Virus record (IMG/VR): IMGVR_UViG_3300035698_006226
Location: 1 to 29,560 of that record
From: a virus
DNA length: 29,560 nt
Strand: one strand, 5' to 3'
This document shows, in pieces, positions 14,029-20,740 of this stretch. Position numbers and translations under genes: made by a program. A model generated the notes under the pieces. It was not told the origin of the DNA and did no database searches. It saw nothing but the letters and a program-made list of their open reading frames with translations. Each line of letters begins with the position of its first letter. The stretch's first letter is position 1.

Positions 14029-14858
14029 TTTTTTAATATCTCCAACATATTTAATCGAACTGCTAGGCTGGACATGTAAGAAAAATATATGCTATCGTGG
14101 ATAAAAAAGTGATAATCCCATATGGATTTGACTTTTTTAATGAATAAAAAAGGCCGATCGATATCAATCTTTGGCAAAATTTTTAATCTTGATTGTTCAA
14201 ATTCTCTAGCCAACCTATCTGAGCAATTGACTTGACGACCACTGTGTCTCTTTTTCTGTCTTGGAATCATTACACCATATCCTTGCACATGGTCAGGAAT
14301 AGAAAAAATATTTGATCTAAACAAGTAGCAATCTTTACTGTCTACTGTTACTTTGAGCATTTTTTGGCTGCTCATGCTAGGCGAGAATTCATGATCTTGT
14401 ATATCAATACTAATTTTAAACACTCCGTCTTCATCTATCGAGTAGTCTTTGTAATCACATACAAATTCTAATTCGTTAGGGCTAGGAGGATGTGTAATAC
14501 CATTGTGTGTGAATTCTTCTCCAAATTTACACACAGCAGACACAGTGTGTTGACTGTCTGCTATAAAACTTTTTGTTGTTATTTGAGACACCCACACTGT
14601 GTGTGTTGCACTAAATTGTCCACTTATTATTTTAAATTCAAAACTATTTGTTTGGTCGGCTGGAGTTTCTACAAATGTGTTTACATCTACAAGTTCTACT
14701 TCTGCACATATAGTATTGTTATGGAATACTCTTACAGTGTATTGTACGCTTGGATCTATTTTTGTAATCACAAATCCAAAATTGTGCACCACAGGATACT
14801 CCATGACTCTAATGTCTGGTACATGGCTCCATGGCCTGTTAATTGGTAGTAGAGACAT
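14025..14858 (-). CDS. Unknown beta-rich late protein (277 aa)
   Basis: A 277-residue protein with many alternating strands in the first 190 residues (FGFVITKIDPSVQYTVRVFH, TICAEVELVDVNTFVETPAD, AVCKFGEEFTHNG), similar in feel to virion tail, neck or decoration proteins. A VTVDSKDCYLFRSNIFSIPD segment leads into a short basic stretch (RQKKRHSGRQVNCSDRLARE) and a final aromatic helix. I cannot assign it to a named family. It overlaps both neighbours (TAATG with the gene before, ATGA with the gene after), which fixes the start at 14858. Confidence 0.7.
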   Translation of the reverse strand: MSLLPINRPWSHVPDIRVMEYPVVHNFGFVITKIDPSVQYTVRVFHNNTICAEVELVDVNTFVETPADQTNSFEFKIISGQFSATHTVWVSQITTKSFIADSQHTVSAVCKFGEEFTHNGITHPPSPNELEFVCDYKDYSIDEDGVFKISIDIQDHEFSPSMSSQKMLKVTVDSKDCYLFRSNIFSIPDHVQGYGVMIPRQKKRHSGRQVNCSDRLAREFEQSRLKILPKIDIDRPFLFIKKVKSIWDYHFFIHDSIYFSYMSSLAVRLNMLEILKK

Positions 14859-15184
14859 TATTTCTTCTTTTTAGCACGGCCACGTTTCATATTTAGATTC
14901 CATTGAGCCATTCTTTTGCGTTCGCCTGAGGCAGTGCTGGCAATTTTTTTAAGTTGAGATATACTCATTTTTTGATTGACACCAACTCGTTTTGATAATC
15001 CTTTGCGTCCTGGCTTCTTGCCATCGGCAAAACTATCTTTGATATAAGTTTGGTTGCCTTCACCGCGTCTTGGATCAGTGTTGATTGGAACATAATATGT
15101 CTTGCCATCTTTGGTCACTTTTTTTAGACCCATAGGTTTTGCTGTGTGTGGCATGGGTACGCCAATTACTTCAGTGATTCTCAT
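14858..15184 (-). CDS. Basic late protein with M-x-phi-x-E start (108 aa)
   Basis: I choose ATG 15184 (MRITEVIGVPMPHTAKP, 108 residues) because it forms an ATGA overlap with the upstream stop; an ATG further upstream would overlap by 52 bases. The protein is very basic and probably extended: KKVTKDGKTYYVPINTDPRR, then KKPGRKGLSKRVGVNQKMSI, SQLKKIASTASGERKRMAQW and a Lys/Arg tail. The GRKGLSKRVGVNQKMSISQL part recurs in marine T4-like phages as I recall. There is no enzymatic motif. The start matches the M-x-phi-x-E-phi group (E5, V6). Head-internal, DNA-associated roles would fit. Confidence 0.75.
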   Translation of the reverse strand: MRITEVIGVPMPHTAKPMGLKKVTKDGKTYYVPINTDPRRGEGNQTYIKDSFADGKKPGRKGLSKRVGVNQKMSISQLKKIASTASGERKRMAQWNLNMKRGRAKKKK

Positions 15185-15378
15185 TTGCTTCTTAGTTTCA
15201 CAGGACCAGTCATATAAGGTCTTGAAAACCATAATTTAAACCAATCTGGATCCCCTGGACGTAGACCTAGTTCACGTTCTTTGCGTCTTTTTTCTGTGCC
15301 TGTGATGGATATGTTTTCTTTGGGAGTTTGATCATACACACCTACGCCAGCAAGTTTTTTAAGTTCTTCGAGTGTCAT
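15181..15378 (-). CDS. Small late protein with PGDPDWFKLWFSRPYMTG motif (65 aa)
   Basis: A 65-residue protein. The first half is M-T-L-E-E-L-KKLAGVGVYDQ, fitting the shared M-x-phi-x-E-phi start. The second half is EKRRKERELGLRPGDPDWFK followed by LWFSRPYMTGP, a compact Trp-rich motif that I remember from other phage small proteins; its role is unknown. It starts five bases after a TAAATA element, so it probably leads a late transcript, and its end is ATGA-coupled to the next basic protein. Confidence 0.75.
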   Translation of the reverse strand: MTLEELKKLAGVGVYDQTPKENISITGTEKRRKERELGLRPGDPDWFKLWFSRPYMTGPVKLRSK

Positions 15379-15383
15379 CCATG

Positions 15384-15391
15384 TATTTAAT
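15384..15391 (-). promoter_or_regulatory. Late promoter-like ATTAAATA, 5 bases before ATG 15378
   Basis: The minus strand reads ATTAAATA-CATGG-ATG. It lies in the 139-base gap 15379-15517, which otherwise holds only a small hairpin near its far end and no gene that I can see. A real gap on its upstream side supports a promoter role. Confidence 0.6.
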
Positions 15392-15486
15392 AAATTATGA
15401 ATCTGTCATGGACTTCGTATGACTGGCACAATTCCTTGAAAATTGAATTTAAATAGGATTAGGTGTGTTAAAAGGACAGATGTTTA

Positions 15487-15513
15487 CAAAAAGATTTTCA
15501 AGCACTATGCTTG
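15487..15513 (-). terminator. Possible weak terminator after the 54-residue gene
   Basis: On the minus strand CAAGCA-TAG-TGCTTG (15513-15499) forms a six-pair stem, followed after five bases by CTTTTTG. It starts five bases beyond the stop codon at 15518. The stem is short and the T-run is offset, so termination may be weak. Confidence 0.4.
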
Positions 15514-15517
15514 TTTA

Positions 15518-15682
15518 TTATTCTGTTGTTTCTACTTCTGGTGTAAATGAGGTTTCAGAGTTTGATTTGAGACTGTTGTAAATTGCATCTGATTCTTTTT
15601 TAATCATGTCTTTGAACATGGTCTGTGCTTCTTGTTCATTGCCTGCTACAAGCGTGTCTAATACTTTTCCTAAGTCGTTCAC
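15518..15682 (-). CDS. Small acidic protein with GTG start (54 aa)
   Basis: Read directly from the sequence: GTG 15682 shares its G with the upstream TAG stop (TAGTG), the same one-base coupling seen as TAATG elsewhere. It encodes 54 residues: an N-terminal helix (LGKVLDTLVAGNEQEAQTMF), a second helix (KDMIKKESDAIYNSLKSN) and an acidic, Thr-rich end (SFTPEVETTE). The size and acidic helical nature recall small T4 prohead core proteins such as gp67, but there is no clear sequence match, and I do not assign it. A hairpin follows the stop. Confidence 0.65.
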   Translation of the reverse strand: MNDLGKVLDTLVAGNEQEAQTMFKDMIKKESDAIYNSLKSNSETSFTPEVETTE

Positions 15683-15990
15683 TATTTTACCTCTTCGATT
15701 CTAAAATTTATATTGTATGTTTTGCCATTGTGATTGTATTGGACATCGGCCGAGTTCATACTGTTTTCTGTTGATTTGACATTGCATCCTAAATCACTAA
15801 GTCCTGTTTTGATTGTTTCAGAAATTTTTAACATGTGATCAACAGTTTCTTCTGCTAACTTTGCAAACTCGTCTTCTTTGTCTTTGAGTGCATCCATGAT
15901 CTTACTGTACTGAACAGCATCTGCGTTTAGAGCAAGATTGTCTATGCTGTTTGCAAGTCTTCTCATTTCGTAACCTTCGCGACTACTCAT
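15682..15990 (-). CDS. Unknown helical late protein (102 aa)
   Basis: A start at ATG 15990 (MSSREGYEMRRLANSIDNLA) gives 102 residues and an eight-base overlap with the upstream gene; an earlier ATG at 16014 is possible. The first 75 residues are helical and charged (SKIMDALKDKEDEFAKLAEE, TVDHMLKISETIKTGL), probably a coiled coil, and the end is strand-like (VQYNHNGKTYNINFRIEEVK). I do not recognise it. It lies between the 605-residue acidic protein and the small GTG-start gene, coupled to both, and so probably belongs to the same late function. Confidence 0.7.
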   Translation of the reverse strand: MSSREGYEMRRLANSIDNLALNADAVQYSKIMDALKDKEDEFAKLAEETVDHMLKISETIKTGLSDLGCNVKSTENSMNSADVQYNHNGKTYNINFRIEEVK

Positions 15991-17800
15991 TTCTGTACAT
16001 TTCACAACCGCCAAATTCAGTTGTTACTTCTCTAAAAAGTTTTTCACCTAGATCTTCGTACATAGATTTGATTGCATCAACTGCTAAGACTTGATCTTCA
16101 AAAAAGTTATTCGCATTTAGATTTAATTTGTTTAAATTATGATTTACTGGTCGAGTGCCGTTGCCATCCTGTGAAAGATATGGTACATCACCTGCTCCGA
16201 TTTGTCCAACAATTTTGCCTTCTTTTACAAGATAAGCAACTCTGTAAGGAGTAGTATCACCTTCCCATGCTCCGTCTTCTGCTACAAGGCCTTCACCTTT
16301 GTCTACAACTTCTGCCACAATAAATCTAGAACCATCATACAGTGTTTCGTCTGCTATAACTCTTGCTGATGCTGTAAGTCCTAGTGCTTCTTGTACTCCA
16401 CCTACTAGCATTAATTCATACTGTCTGTTTAGTTCAGCAATCATTCTGTCTGTGTCTGTAACACTTTCATCTTTTTTGTTTTCTTTATCTTTGGCTGCCT
16501 TTTTCATAGGCTCTTTTTTGTCGCCATCTTTGTCAAGGTCTAGGTAGTCTGGTTTTGCTTCATCAACTTCTTCTTTGTCATCGTCTTCATCCTTACTGCC
16601 TTGTTTTTTTGCAATAGCCTTTTGTAAGCCTGCTGGTAATTTTTTTTGAGCCGCTGTTAGTTCTTCATCAATCTCTTCACTTTCTGGAAGTGGATTGTCG
16701 CCGCTAGACGCTGCCGATGGCCCCATTTTTGAATTAGGTATTACGTTACGTTTTAATTCATAATCTTTTGGGTCTAAATACTGTTCACCTGGTTCATTAT
16801 CGTAAGTTTCAGTTTCTGGTTCATCCATGCTTGATTGCATTGATGCTTCAGGTTCTTGCCCCATAGGCTCCATTGCAGGTTCCGGCATTGAGGGTTGCGG
16901 TTTCTGAATGTTCATTTGATTTGGGTCAAGTCCTGCGTTTTTAAGTATAGTCATAAGGGCAATGGAATCTTCCAATGTATCTGTTGTGATACTAATACCC
17001 TCGTTTAGTTTCTTCTTGTCTGACATTGTTGATTCTCCTATCTTTTGTATGTCGTCCTTTATCGCTTTGTCTTTTTCTAATGCTTTTTTACGGTTAATTA
17101 ATTCTTTTCTAAGTTCTGGATCTTTCGAAGTATTAGGATCTAATTGAATATCTTGCAATGCCTTTGCTTTAGCATTGTAATCATCTTTGTCTTTTGTGGA
17201 TGTGTATTTTTCAGATACTTCGTCATCTGTTGGATTTTCTAGATAGTTTCTTACTGAATTTAATTTGTCTGCCGCAACTGCAATTTTGTTGGTTAACCAT
17301 GTGTCTAAACTATCTGTGCCTTTTTTGTCTTTAAACATTTTGTACAAGTGCATTGCATCTTTCATAATCTGTGCTGTGATAGATTCCATTGAATCAGCAT
17401 CTGTGTGACCGTCTTCCATTTTTGCTATACGAAAGTGTGGACCTTCATGTGAATCATGTGAACAGTTACAATCTGGTTGTGGATTGTCTTGTTCGCATCC
17501 ACAGTCTTTGCACTTCATTACAGGTGCATCATCCATTAAGTCACTAATGTCTTGGTAGTCACTGCTATTGACTTTATCCCACATACTTGCTTTGTCTTCG
17601 CCATGTTTGGCAACAAAGTCTACTTTGCTCATTTTAGTTGCATCATCTTCCAGATCCATCAGCATGTCTTTAACTTTGCCTTCTTCTACTTCTACGCCTT
17701 CTCTAGCAAGTCTTTCGCTATAATGTTCTGGTTTAGATACTAGATTTACAGCATCCCATCTTTTATATAAGTCGGCCATAAAGTCTGATTGGTGTGACAT
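15983..17800 (-). CDS. Large acidic late protein with Cys cluster and EF-hand-like loop (605 aa)
   Basis: A 605-residue, very hydrophilic protein. Residues 97-113 hold five Cys (KCKDCGCEQDNPQPDCNCSH), followed by His-rich sequence, which suggests metal binding. Around 150-200 there is a helical stretch (IAVAADKLNSVRNYLE). Around 300-400 it is low complexity, Pro/Glu/Met-rich. Then come ELTAAQKKLPAGLQKAIAKK and DYLDLDKDGDKKEPMKKAAK; D-L-D-K-D-G-D matches an EF-hand or dockerin calcium loop. The last 120 residues look folded (RVAYLVKEGKIVGQIGAGDV). I recall the last two basic/acidic motifs in structural proteins of marine T4-like phages. The gene leads a transcript with TATAAATA five bases before ATG. 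Virion or scaffold-associated is my best guess. Confidence 0.7.
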   Translation of the reverse strand: MSHQSDFMADLYKRWDAVNLVSKPEHYSERLAREGVEVEEGKVKDMLMDLEDDATKMSKVDFVAKHGEDKASMWDKVNSSDYQDISDLMDDAPVMKCKDCGCEQDNPQPDCNCSHDSHEGPHFRIAKMEDGHTDADSMESITAQIMKDAMHLYKMFKDKKGTDSLDTWLTNKIAVAADKLNSVRNYLENPTDDEVSEKYTSTKDKDDYNAKAKALQDIQLDPNTSKDPELRKELINRKKALEKDKAIKDDIQKIGESTMSDKKKLNEGISITTDTLEDSIALMTILKNAGLDPNQMNIQKPQPSMPEPAMEPMGQEPEASMQSSMDEPETETYDNEPGEQYLDPKDYELKRNVIPNSKMGPSAASSGDNPLPESEEIDEELTAAQKKLPAGLQKAIAKKQGSKDEDDDKEEVDEAKPDYLDLDKDGDKKEPMKKAAKDKENKKDESVTDTDRMIAELNRQYELMLVGGVQEALGLTASARVIADETLYDGSRFIVAEVVDKGEGLVAEDGAWEGDTTPYRVAYLVKEGKIVGQIGAGDVPYLSQDGNGTRPVNHNLNKLNLNANNFFEDQVLAVDAIKSMYEDLGEKLFREVTTEFGGCEMYRNE

Positions 17801-17805
17801 GTGTG

Positions 17806-17813
17806 TATTTATA
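17806..17813 (-). promoter_or_regulatory. T4 late promoter consensus TATAAATA, 5 bases before ATG 17800
   Basis: The minus strand reads TATAAATA-CACAC-ATG, the exact T4 late consensus. In T4 the element spans about -13 to -6, which would place the transcript start on the A of ATG. Confidence 0.65.
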
Positions 17814-17833
17814 ACTCTACTGCTGGTAACTTC

Positions 17834-18901
17834 CTAAGTAGAAAGTCCTATCTGTGGGTAAGGATTATTGCTTGGATCTTTTAATGCTAACGCATATGCA
17901 GTGGATATTTCTAATGCAAAACCGTTGTTTATAACGTCTTTTACACTTTCAATAAAGGTATACGTTTTTTGACCCATGTTGATAAACAAAATTCCTGAAA
18001 GATCGCCTTTGGCTCTTTTAGTTTGCAAATAGTATTGCAGGCTGGCTTGTCCATAAAGTTTCCTAGCCAGTTCGTTATCCTTGATAAGTGCATTGGATAT
18101 TTTCTCTAATCCGTCCACTCCTGGAAATATATTGTTCAAAATAGTTGTTACATCGTTGATTATGGTTCTACTCTTAGAAGTTTGTACTAGTTTTGCTAAT
18201 TGTCCCAGGTTCATACCCTGTACCGACCTCATGCTTAACCCTTGATCTTCTAGATCTTTAATGTTTTTTTCATATTTGGCCATAAATTTATCAACCAGGC
18301 CAGGGTACTGAGATGTTACAGTAACATTTCTGTCTGTTAGTCTAGCATTCTTTACTCTCTTGGCCTTAAGTTCTACAGGTATGCCATCTACTAATAAATC
18401 GCCTGTACCAGCACCCGCACCTATACCTGCAATGCCTTTGCTTAACACTGCTAGAGCAAATTCACCTGGGCCTACTCCTTGTGCAATTACATCATTTAAA
18501 TCATCTACAAGTTCAGTCATAGCAGGATCTTTTCCATATCCTGAAAATACATCGCTTATTTTATGAATACCACCTGTGGTTAATAATTTTTTGTTTACTA
18601 TTTTGTCTGCGTTCCACAGTTTAAAAAGTTTTTCTCTGCCTGCGGTGTCAAAATCTACAGTGGATACTATTTTAGCAATTTTTTGTACTGATTTTTTCAC
18701 GTCAATGTCGTCAATATCTTGTACCCTAGATAGCAAAGATGATACTCTACCACCAACTCCTGCATCATTTAAAAACTGTTCTACTCTGTCTATAAGAGCC
18801 GCAGTTTTATCATCAGTTGGAAGACTTTGCAGTTTTTTAATTAAATCGACCTTCTGAAGTTTTAATTTTTCTGGATCTATCATAAGTTCGATAAGAAGCA
18901 T
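17834..18901 (-). CDS. PD-(D/E)XK nuclease-like protein
   Basis: A 355-residue protein. The central segment GPGEFALAVLSKGIAG (E147) followed by TGDLLVDGIPVELKAKR (D168, E177-x-K179) matches the E...D...ExK core of restriction-type PD-(D/E)XK nucleases, where a Gly-Asp turn sits before a strand carrying ExK. The helical N-terminal region (about 1-110) and the C-terminal region (about 200-355) have no motif that I know. If active it would cut DNA, perhaps host or competing phage DNA. It starts five bases after a TAAATA element and shows the M-x-phi-x-E-phi start (M-L-L-I-E-L), so it may be packaged in the head. A non-catalytic structural use of the fold remains possible. Confidence 0.6.
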   Translation of the reverse strand: MLLIELMIDPEKLKLQKVDLIKKLQSLPTDDKTAALIDRVEQFLNDAGVGGRVSSLLSRVQDIDDIDVKKSVQKIAKIVSTVDFDTAGREKLFKLWNADKIVNKKLLTTGGIHKISDVFSGYGKDPAMTELVDDLNDVIAQGVGPGEFALAVLSKGIAGIGAGAGTGDLLVDGIPVELKAKRVKNARLTDRNVTVTSQYPGLVDKFMAKYEKNIKDLEDQGLSMRSVQGMNLGQLAKLVQTSKSRTIINDVTTILNNIFPGVDGLEKISNALIKDNELARKLYGQASLQYYLQTKRAKGDLSGILFINMGQKTYTFIESVKDVINNGFALEISTAYALALKDPSNNPYPQIGLST

Positions 18902-18906
18902 AAGTG

Positions 18907-18914
18907 TATTTACA
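18907..18914 (-). promoter_or_regulatory. Late promoter-like TGTAAATA, 5 bases before ATG 18901
   Basis: The minus strand reads TGTAAATA-CACTT-ATG. The TAA inside it is the stop codon of the upstream 147-residue gene. Confidence 0.5.
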
Positions 18915-19353
18915 AAGAAATACTAGGAAGATGTTCTTGAGAGAGACTTTCACGTTCAAGCATGCCTACGTATACGCCTACAGCAACTCCGGATATCATC
19001 ACCGTGGCTTCCCATAATTCACCGTTTTTTCCGTCACTGTATAAGTCTTTATACACTTCTAGTTTTTCTGTGAGCAGTACTGTAAAATTGTAGTTGTTAT
19101 CTTGCACACATTCATTGGAGATAATAGCCGCAGTCCAAATTTTCATTGCTTCATTGGCATCATAAGGGTTCTTAGTCATATACAAGTCAGCCACAGTTCT
19201 TAACACAGCATCACTTTTACACATTGCAATCACTTTGGCAAATTCGCCAACCATCCATTCGTGCTCTGTACTGTGTGCAGGTTTAATTAACCAAGCCACA
19301 ATCACAATTATCATAACAAAAATGCCGGGTATTAATTTTTCTTTATTGTTCAT
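18910..19353 (-). CDS. Membrane-anchored or exported protein, unknown (147 aa)
   Basis: A 147-residue protein with an N-terminal hydrophobic segment after two charged residues (MNNKEKLIPGIFVMIIVIVA, then WLIKPAHSTEH), which could be a signal peptide ending near AHS or a membrane anchor. The rest is a helical domain with Cys at two positions (IAMCKSDAVLRTVADLYM, AAIISNECVQDNNYNF) and a second mildly hydrophobic stretch (ATVMISGVAVGVYVGMLE) near the end. I do not recognise the family. Two Cys in an exported domain might form a disulfide. It starts five bases after TAAATA and its stop is built into the next element. A role at the host envelope is plausible. Confidence 0.7.
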   Translation of the reverse strand: MNNKEKLIPGIFVMIIVIVAWLIKPAHSTEHEWMVGEFAKVIAMCKSDAVLRTVADLYMTKNPYDANEAMKIWTAAIISNECVQDNNYNFTVLLTEKLEVYKDLYSDGKNGELWEATVMISGVAVGVYVGMLERESLSQEHLPSISL

Positions 19354-19358
19354 ACTGC

Positions 19359-19366
19359 TATTTAAT
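19359..19366 (-). promoter_or_regulatory. Late promoter-like ATTAAATA, 5 bases before ATG 19353
   Basis: The minus strand reads ATTAAATA-GCAGT-ATG. It lies in the 73-base gap 19354-19426. The gap also contains TATAAT (19379-19374) upstream, GCATG-N5-CATGC and an A/T-only palindrome AAAAACTA-TAGTTTTT. These make a promoter region likely. Confidence 0.55.
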
Positions 19367-19426
19367 TTTTATTATACTGATTATAAACGAAAAACTAATA
19401 GTTTTTTTGCATGAATGACATGCAGT

Positions 19427-19903
19427 TTAGTTGATGCCGGCGTGTGTGGCACCCATCTTTTTGCCATCTCTTGCAATAGCGTTCATCTTTTTAACAATTT
19501 GGTTCATGTAGCCTTCATCCCTGCCGCCTGACACTGCTGTCATGCCACCTGGAGTTGCATCAGTCTGAGATGGTTCTTCAGGAGACAATTTACCAATGTT
19601 TTTCTGCAACCACTGAGTGGTTCTTGCAATAAATTCGTCAATTGGTATTGTACCTTCTTCATCATACCCTAGGGTATTCATTACGTCACGGGCATTTGCA
19701 TTTGCAAGGCCAAGAGCATGGTCTGGATTGTACTTAGGATTTAGATGATCAAAAGCATCACCATCAAAATCTCTTGCATAAACTTTGTCTTGGAACCTGG
19801 ATTCATCACCAGTAACTGGTCGCCAATATCCATTTTCTGGATTTTTTTTATAAGCATGGAAACTCATACTCTCCACAATTTTGTTTACTTCACTGAATCT
19901 CAT
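19427..19903 (-). CDS. Unknown late protein with M-x-phi-x-E start (158 aa)
   Basis: ATG 19903 (MRFSEVNKIVESMSF) forms an ATGA overlap with the nucleotidase stop; an earlier in-frame ATG would overlap by more than 80 bases. The 158-residue protein is soluble: a YWRPVTGDESRFQDKVYARD segment, DGDAFDHLNPKYNPDHALGL, a helical middle (FIARTTQWLQKNIGKLS), a Pro/Thr/Gly-rich linker and a final helix (GYMNQIVKKMNAIARDGKKM, then GATHAGIN). I do not recognise it. It ends the operon that begins at 22581 and shares the N-terminal sequence pattern with four proteins of that operon. Confidence 0.72.
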   Translation of the reverse strand: MRFSEVNKIVESMSFHAYKKNPENGYWRPVTGDESRFQDKVYARDFDGDAFDHLNPKYNPDHALGLANANARDVMNTLGYDEEGTIPIDEFIARTTQWLQKNIGKLSPEEPSQTDATPGGMTAVSGGRDEGYMNQIVKKMNAIARDGKKMGATHAGIN

Positions 19904-20442
19904 ATCAATTGCTTCTTCATTTGTTGTATAGTTGTATTTATATTGCCCTGTGAGTGCTGGATACCGATTCCTCCAGCAGTTTGCCACTTCTTAATATTAT
20001 ATCCAAAATCATCTATCAGTATGTTTGCAGTACCGTCTGACTGTTTGGCATAGATGCCCTTGTCAGCTGTTGCAGGCATAATAATAATTTCATTTGGTTG
20101 CAATGATAAATTTTGTTGTATCCACTGCATCTTTTGAGACTTAACTTTTTGATCACCTGCGAGTGCTTTTGATAACACTTTATATTGTCCTTGGAACAAT
20201 GCCTGTATGGCTTGCATCAGTTTAGGAGCATCTGGAAGCACCGCTAAGTCCAACCAAAAACTTTCACTCTTGGAAATGTCTCTTAGAACTTTGCTCACTG
20301 TATCTTTAGATGCTTGTTTCCAACTTGATACACCAGCCATCTTATTAAAAGGACCATAGAAATCTGCTAATACACCATCCATGTCTACATATAATATAGG
20401 TTTAGATTGTTCTTGTTCTTGTTCTAATTCAAATAGATTCAT
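19900..20442 (-). CDS. HAD-type 5'-nucleotidase-like phosphatase
   Basis: ATG 20442 ([18 protein letters not shown]) is chosen for its ATGA overlap with the zf-CHCC stop. The 180-residue protein has the haloacid dehalogenase motif I as VDMDGVLADFYGPFNK (D20, D22), as in 5'(3')-deoxyribonucleotidases, and a late ILIDDFGYNIKKWQTAGG segment matching motif IV (DD) and the following N-x2-W. A Lys that fits motif III is in the KVKSQKMQWIQQNL stretch. Such enzymes dephosphorylate nucleotides. The extra 12-15 N-terminal residues before the HAD core are unusual and carry the M-x-phi-x-E-phi pattern (M-N-L-F-E-L), suggesting an added targeting peptide. Nucleotide salvage or removal of a host signal nucleotide are options. 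Confidence 0.78.
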   Translation of the reverse strand: MNLFELEQEQEQSKPILYVDMDGVLADFYGPFNKMAGVSSWKQASKDTVSKVLRDISKSESFWLDLAVLPDAPKLMQAIQALFQGQYKVLSKALAGDQKVKSQKMQWIQQNLSLQPNEIIIMPATADKGIYAKQSDGTANILIDDFGYNIKKWQTAGGIGIQHSQGNINTTIQQMKKQLI

Positions 20443-20585
20443 TTTGGTTCCTTGTATATGTATTTGATGCCGCAGTAGCCACACACAGCAACTCCTTCAT
20501 CGCCGATCTTGTAATACACTTTAGGATGATCACCAAGTTCACCATTACATGTAACTTCTCTTTCATGCACAACTATTTCGTTCAT
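20439..20585 (-). CDS. zf-CHCC (NDUFS6-type) mini zinc-finger protein (48 aa)
   Basis: ATG 20585 ([15 protein letters not shown]) gives 48 residues and an ATGA overlap with the DUF1289-like gene. The sequence has [18 protein letters not shown] followed by [13 protein letters not shown]. This matches the zf-CHCC family (C..GHP-x-V-Y......CPYC-x-x-x-Y), found in mitochondrial complex I subunit NDUFS6 and as free-standing small proteins in alphaproteobacteria. The ligands C, H, C and C are all present. The function of the bacterial forms is not well known; in complex I the domain binds zinc during assembly. Capture from an alphaproteobacterial host is likely. Confidence 0.8.
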   Translation of the reverse strand: MNEIVVHEREVTCNGELGDHPKVYYKIGDEGVAVCGYCGIKYIYKEPK

Positions 20586-20740
20586 CTTGTTTCTAACTCT
20601 TTTAGGTTTTGCATCTTCCACTCATCTATAGTATCAGTGTAACCCCACGTTGCAATTTCTTCTTCGGTTCTGTTACAGCCTATGCAATAACCGCTGTCTG
20701 AATCTATAGTGCAAATACTAATACAAGGACTTTCTATCAT
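20582..20740 (-). CDS. DUF1289-like four-Cys mini protein (52 aa)
   Basis: Read directly from the sequence; it fills the space between two annotated neighbours with ATGA overlaps on both sides. The 52 residues begin [20 protein letters not shown] and continue [16 protein letters not shown]. The four Cys (6, 10, 19, 22) and the C-x2-C-x-RT-x-x-E-I-x-x-W pattern match DUF1289, a small Fe-S-like or zinc-binding family of proteobacteria. Its biochemical role is unknown. Being next to a zf-CHCC protein suggests that both work together or were captured together. Confidence 0.82.
   Translation of the reverse strand: MIESPCISICTIDSDSGYCIGCNRTEEEIATWGYTDTIDEWKMQNLKELETR

Noticed and set aside
15379-15517. 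A tRNA or small gene in the 139-base gap
   Set aside because: No cloverleaf and no start-stop frame with coding character; only a short hairpin and the late promoter-like element are seen.
15518-15682. Naming the 54-residue acidic protein as prohead core gp67
   Set aside because: Only size and acidity agree; no residue-level match to T4 gp67 is visible.
19367-19426. GCATG-N5-CATGC and AAAAACTA/TAGTTTTT inverted repeats as a terminator
   Set aside because: On the minus strand the first is followed by A rather than T, and the second is an A/T-only palindrome; neither forms a convincing GC stem with a T-run.
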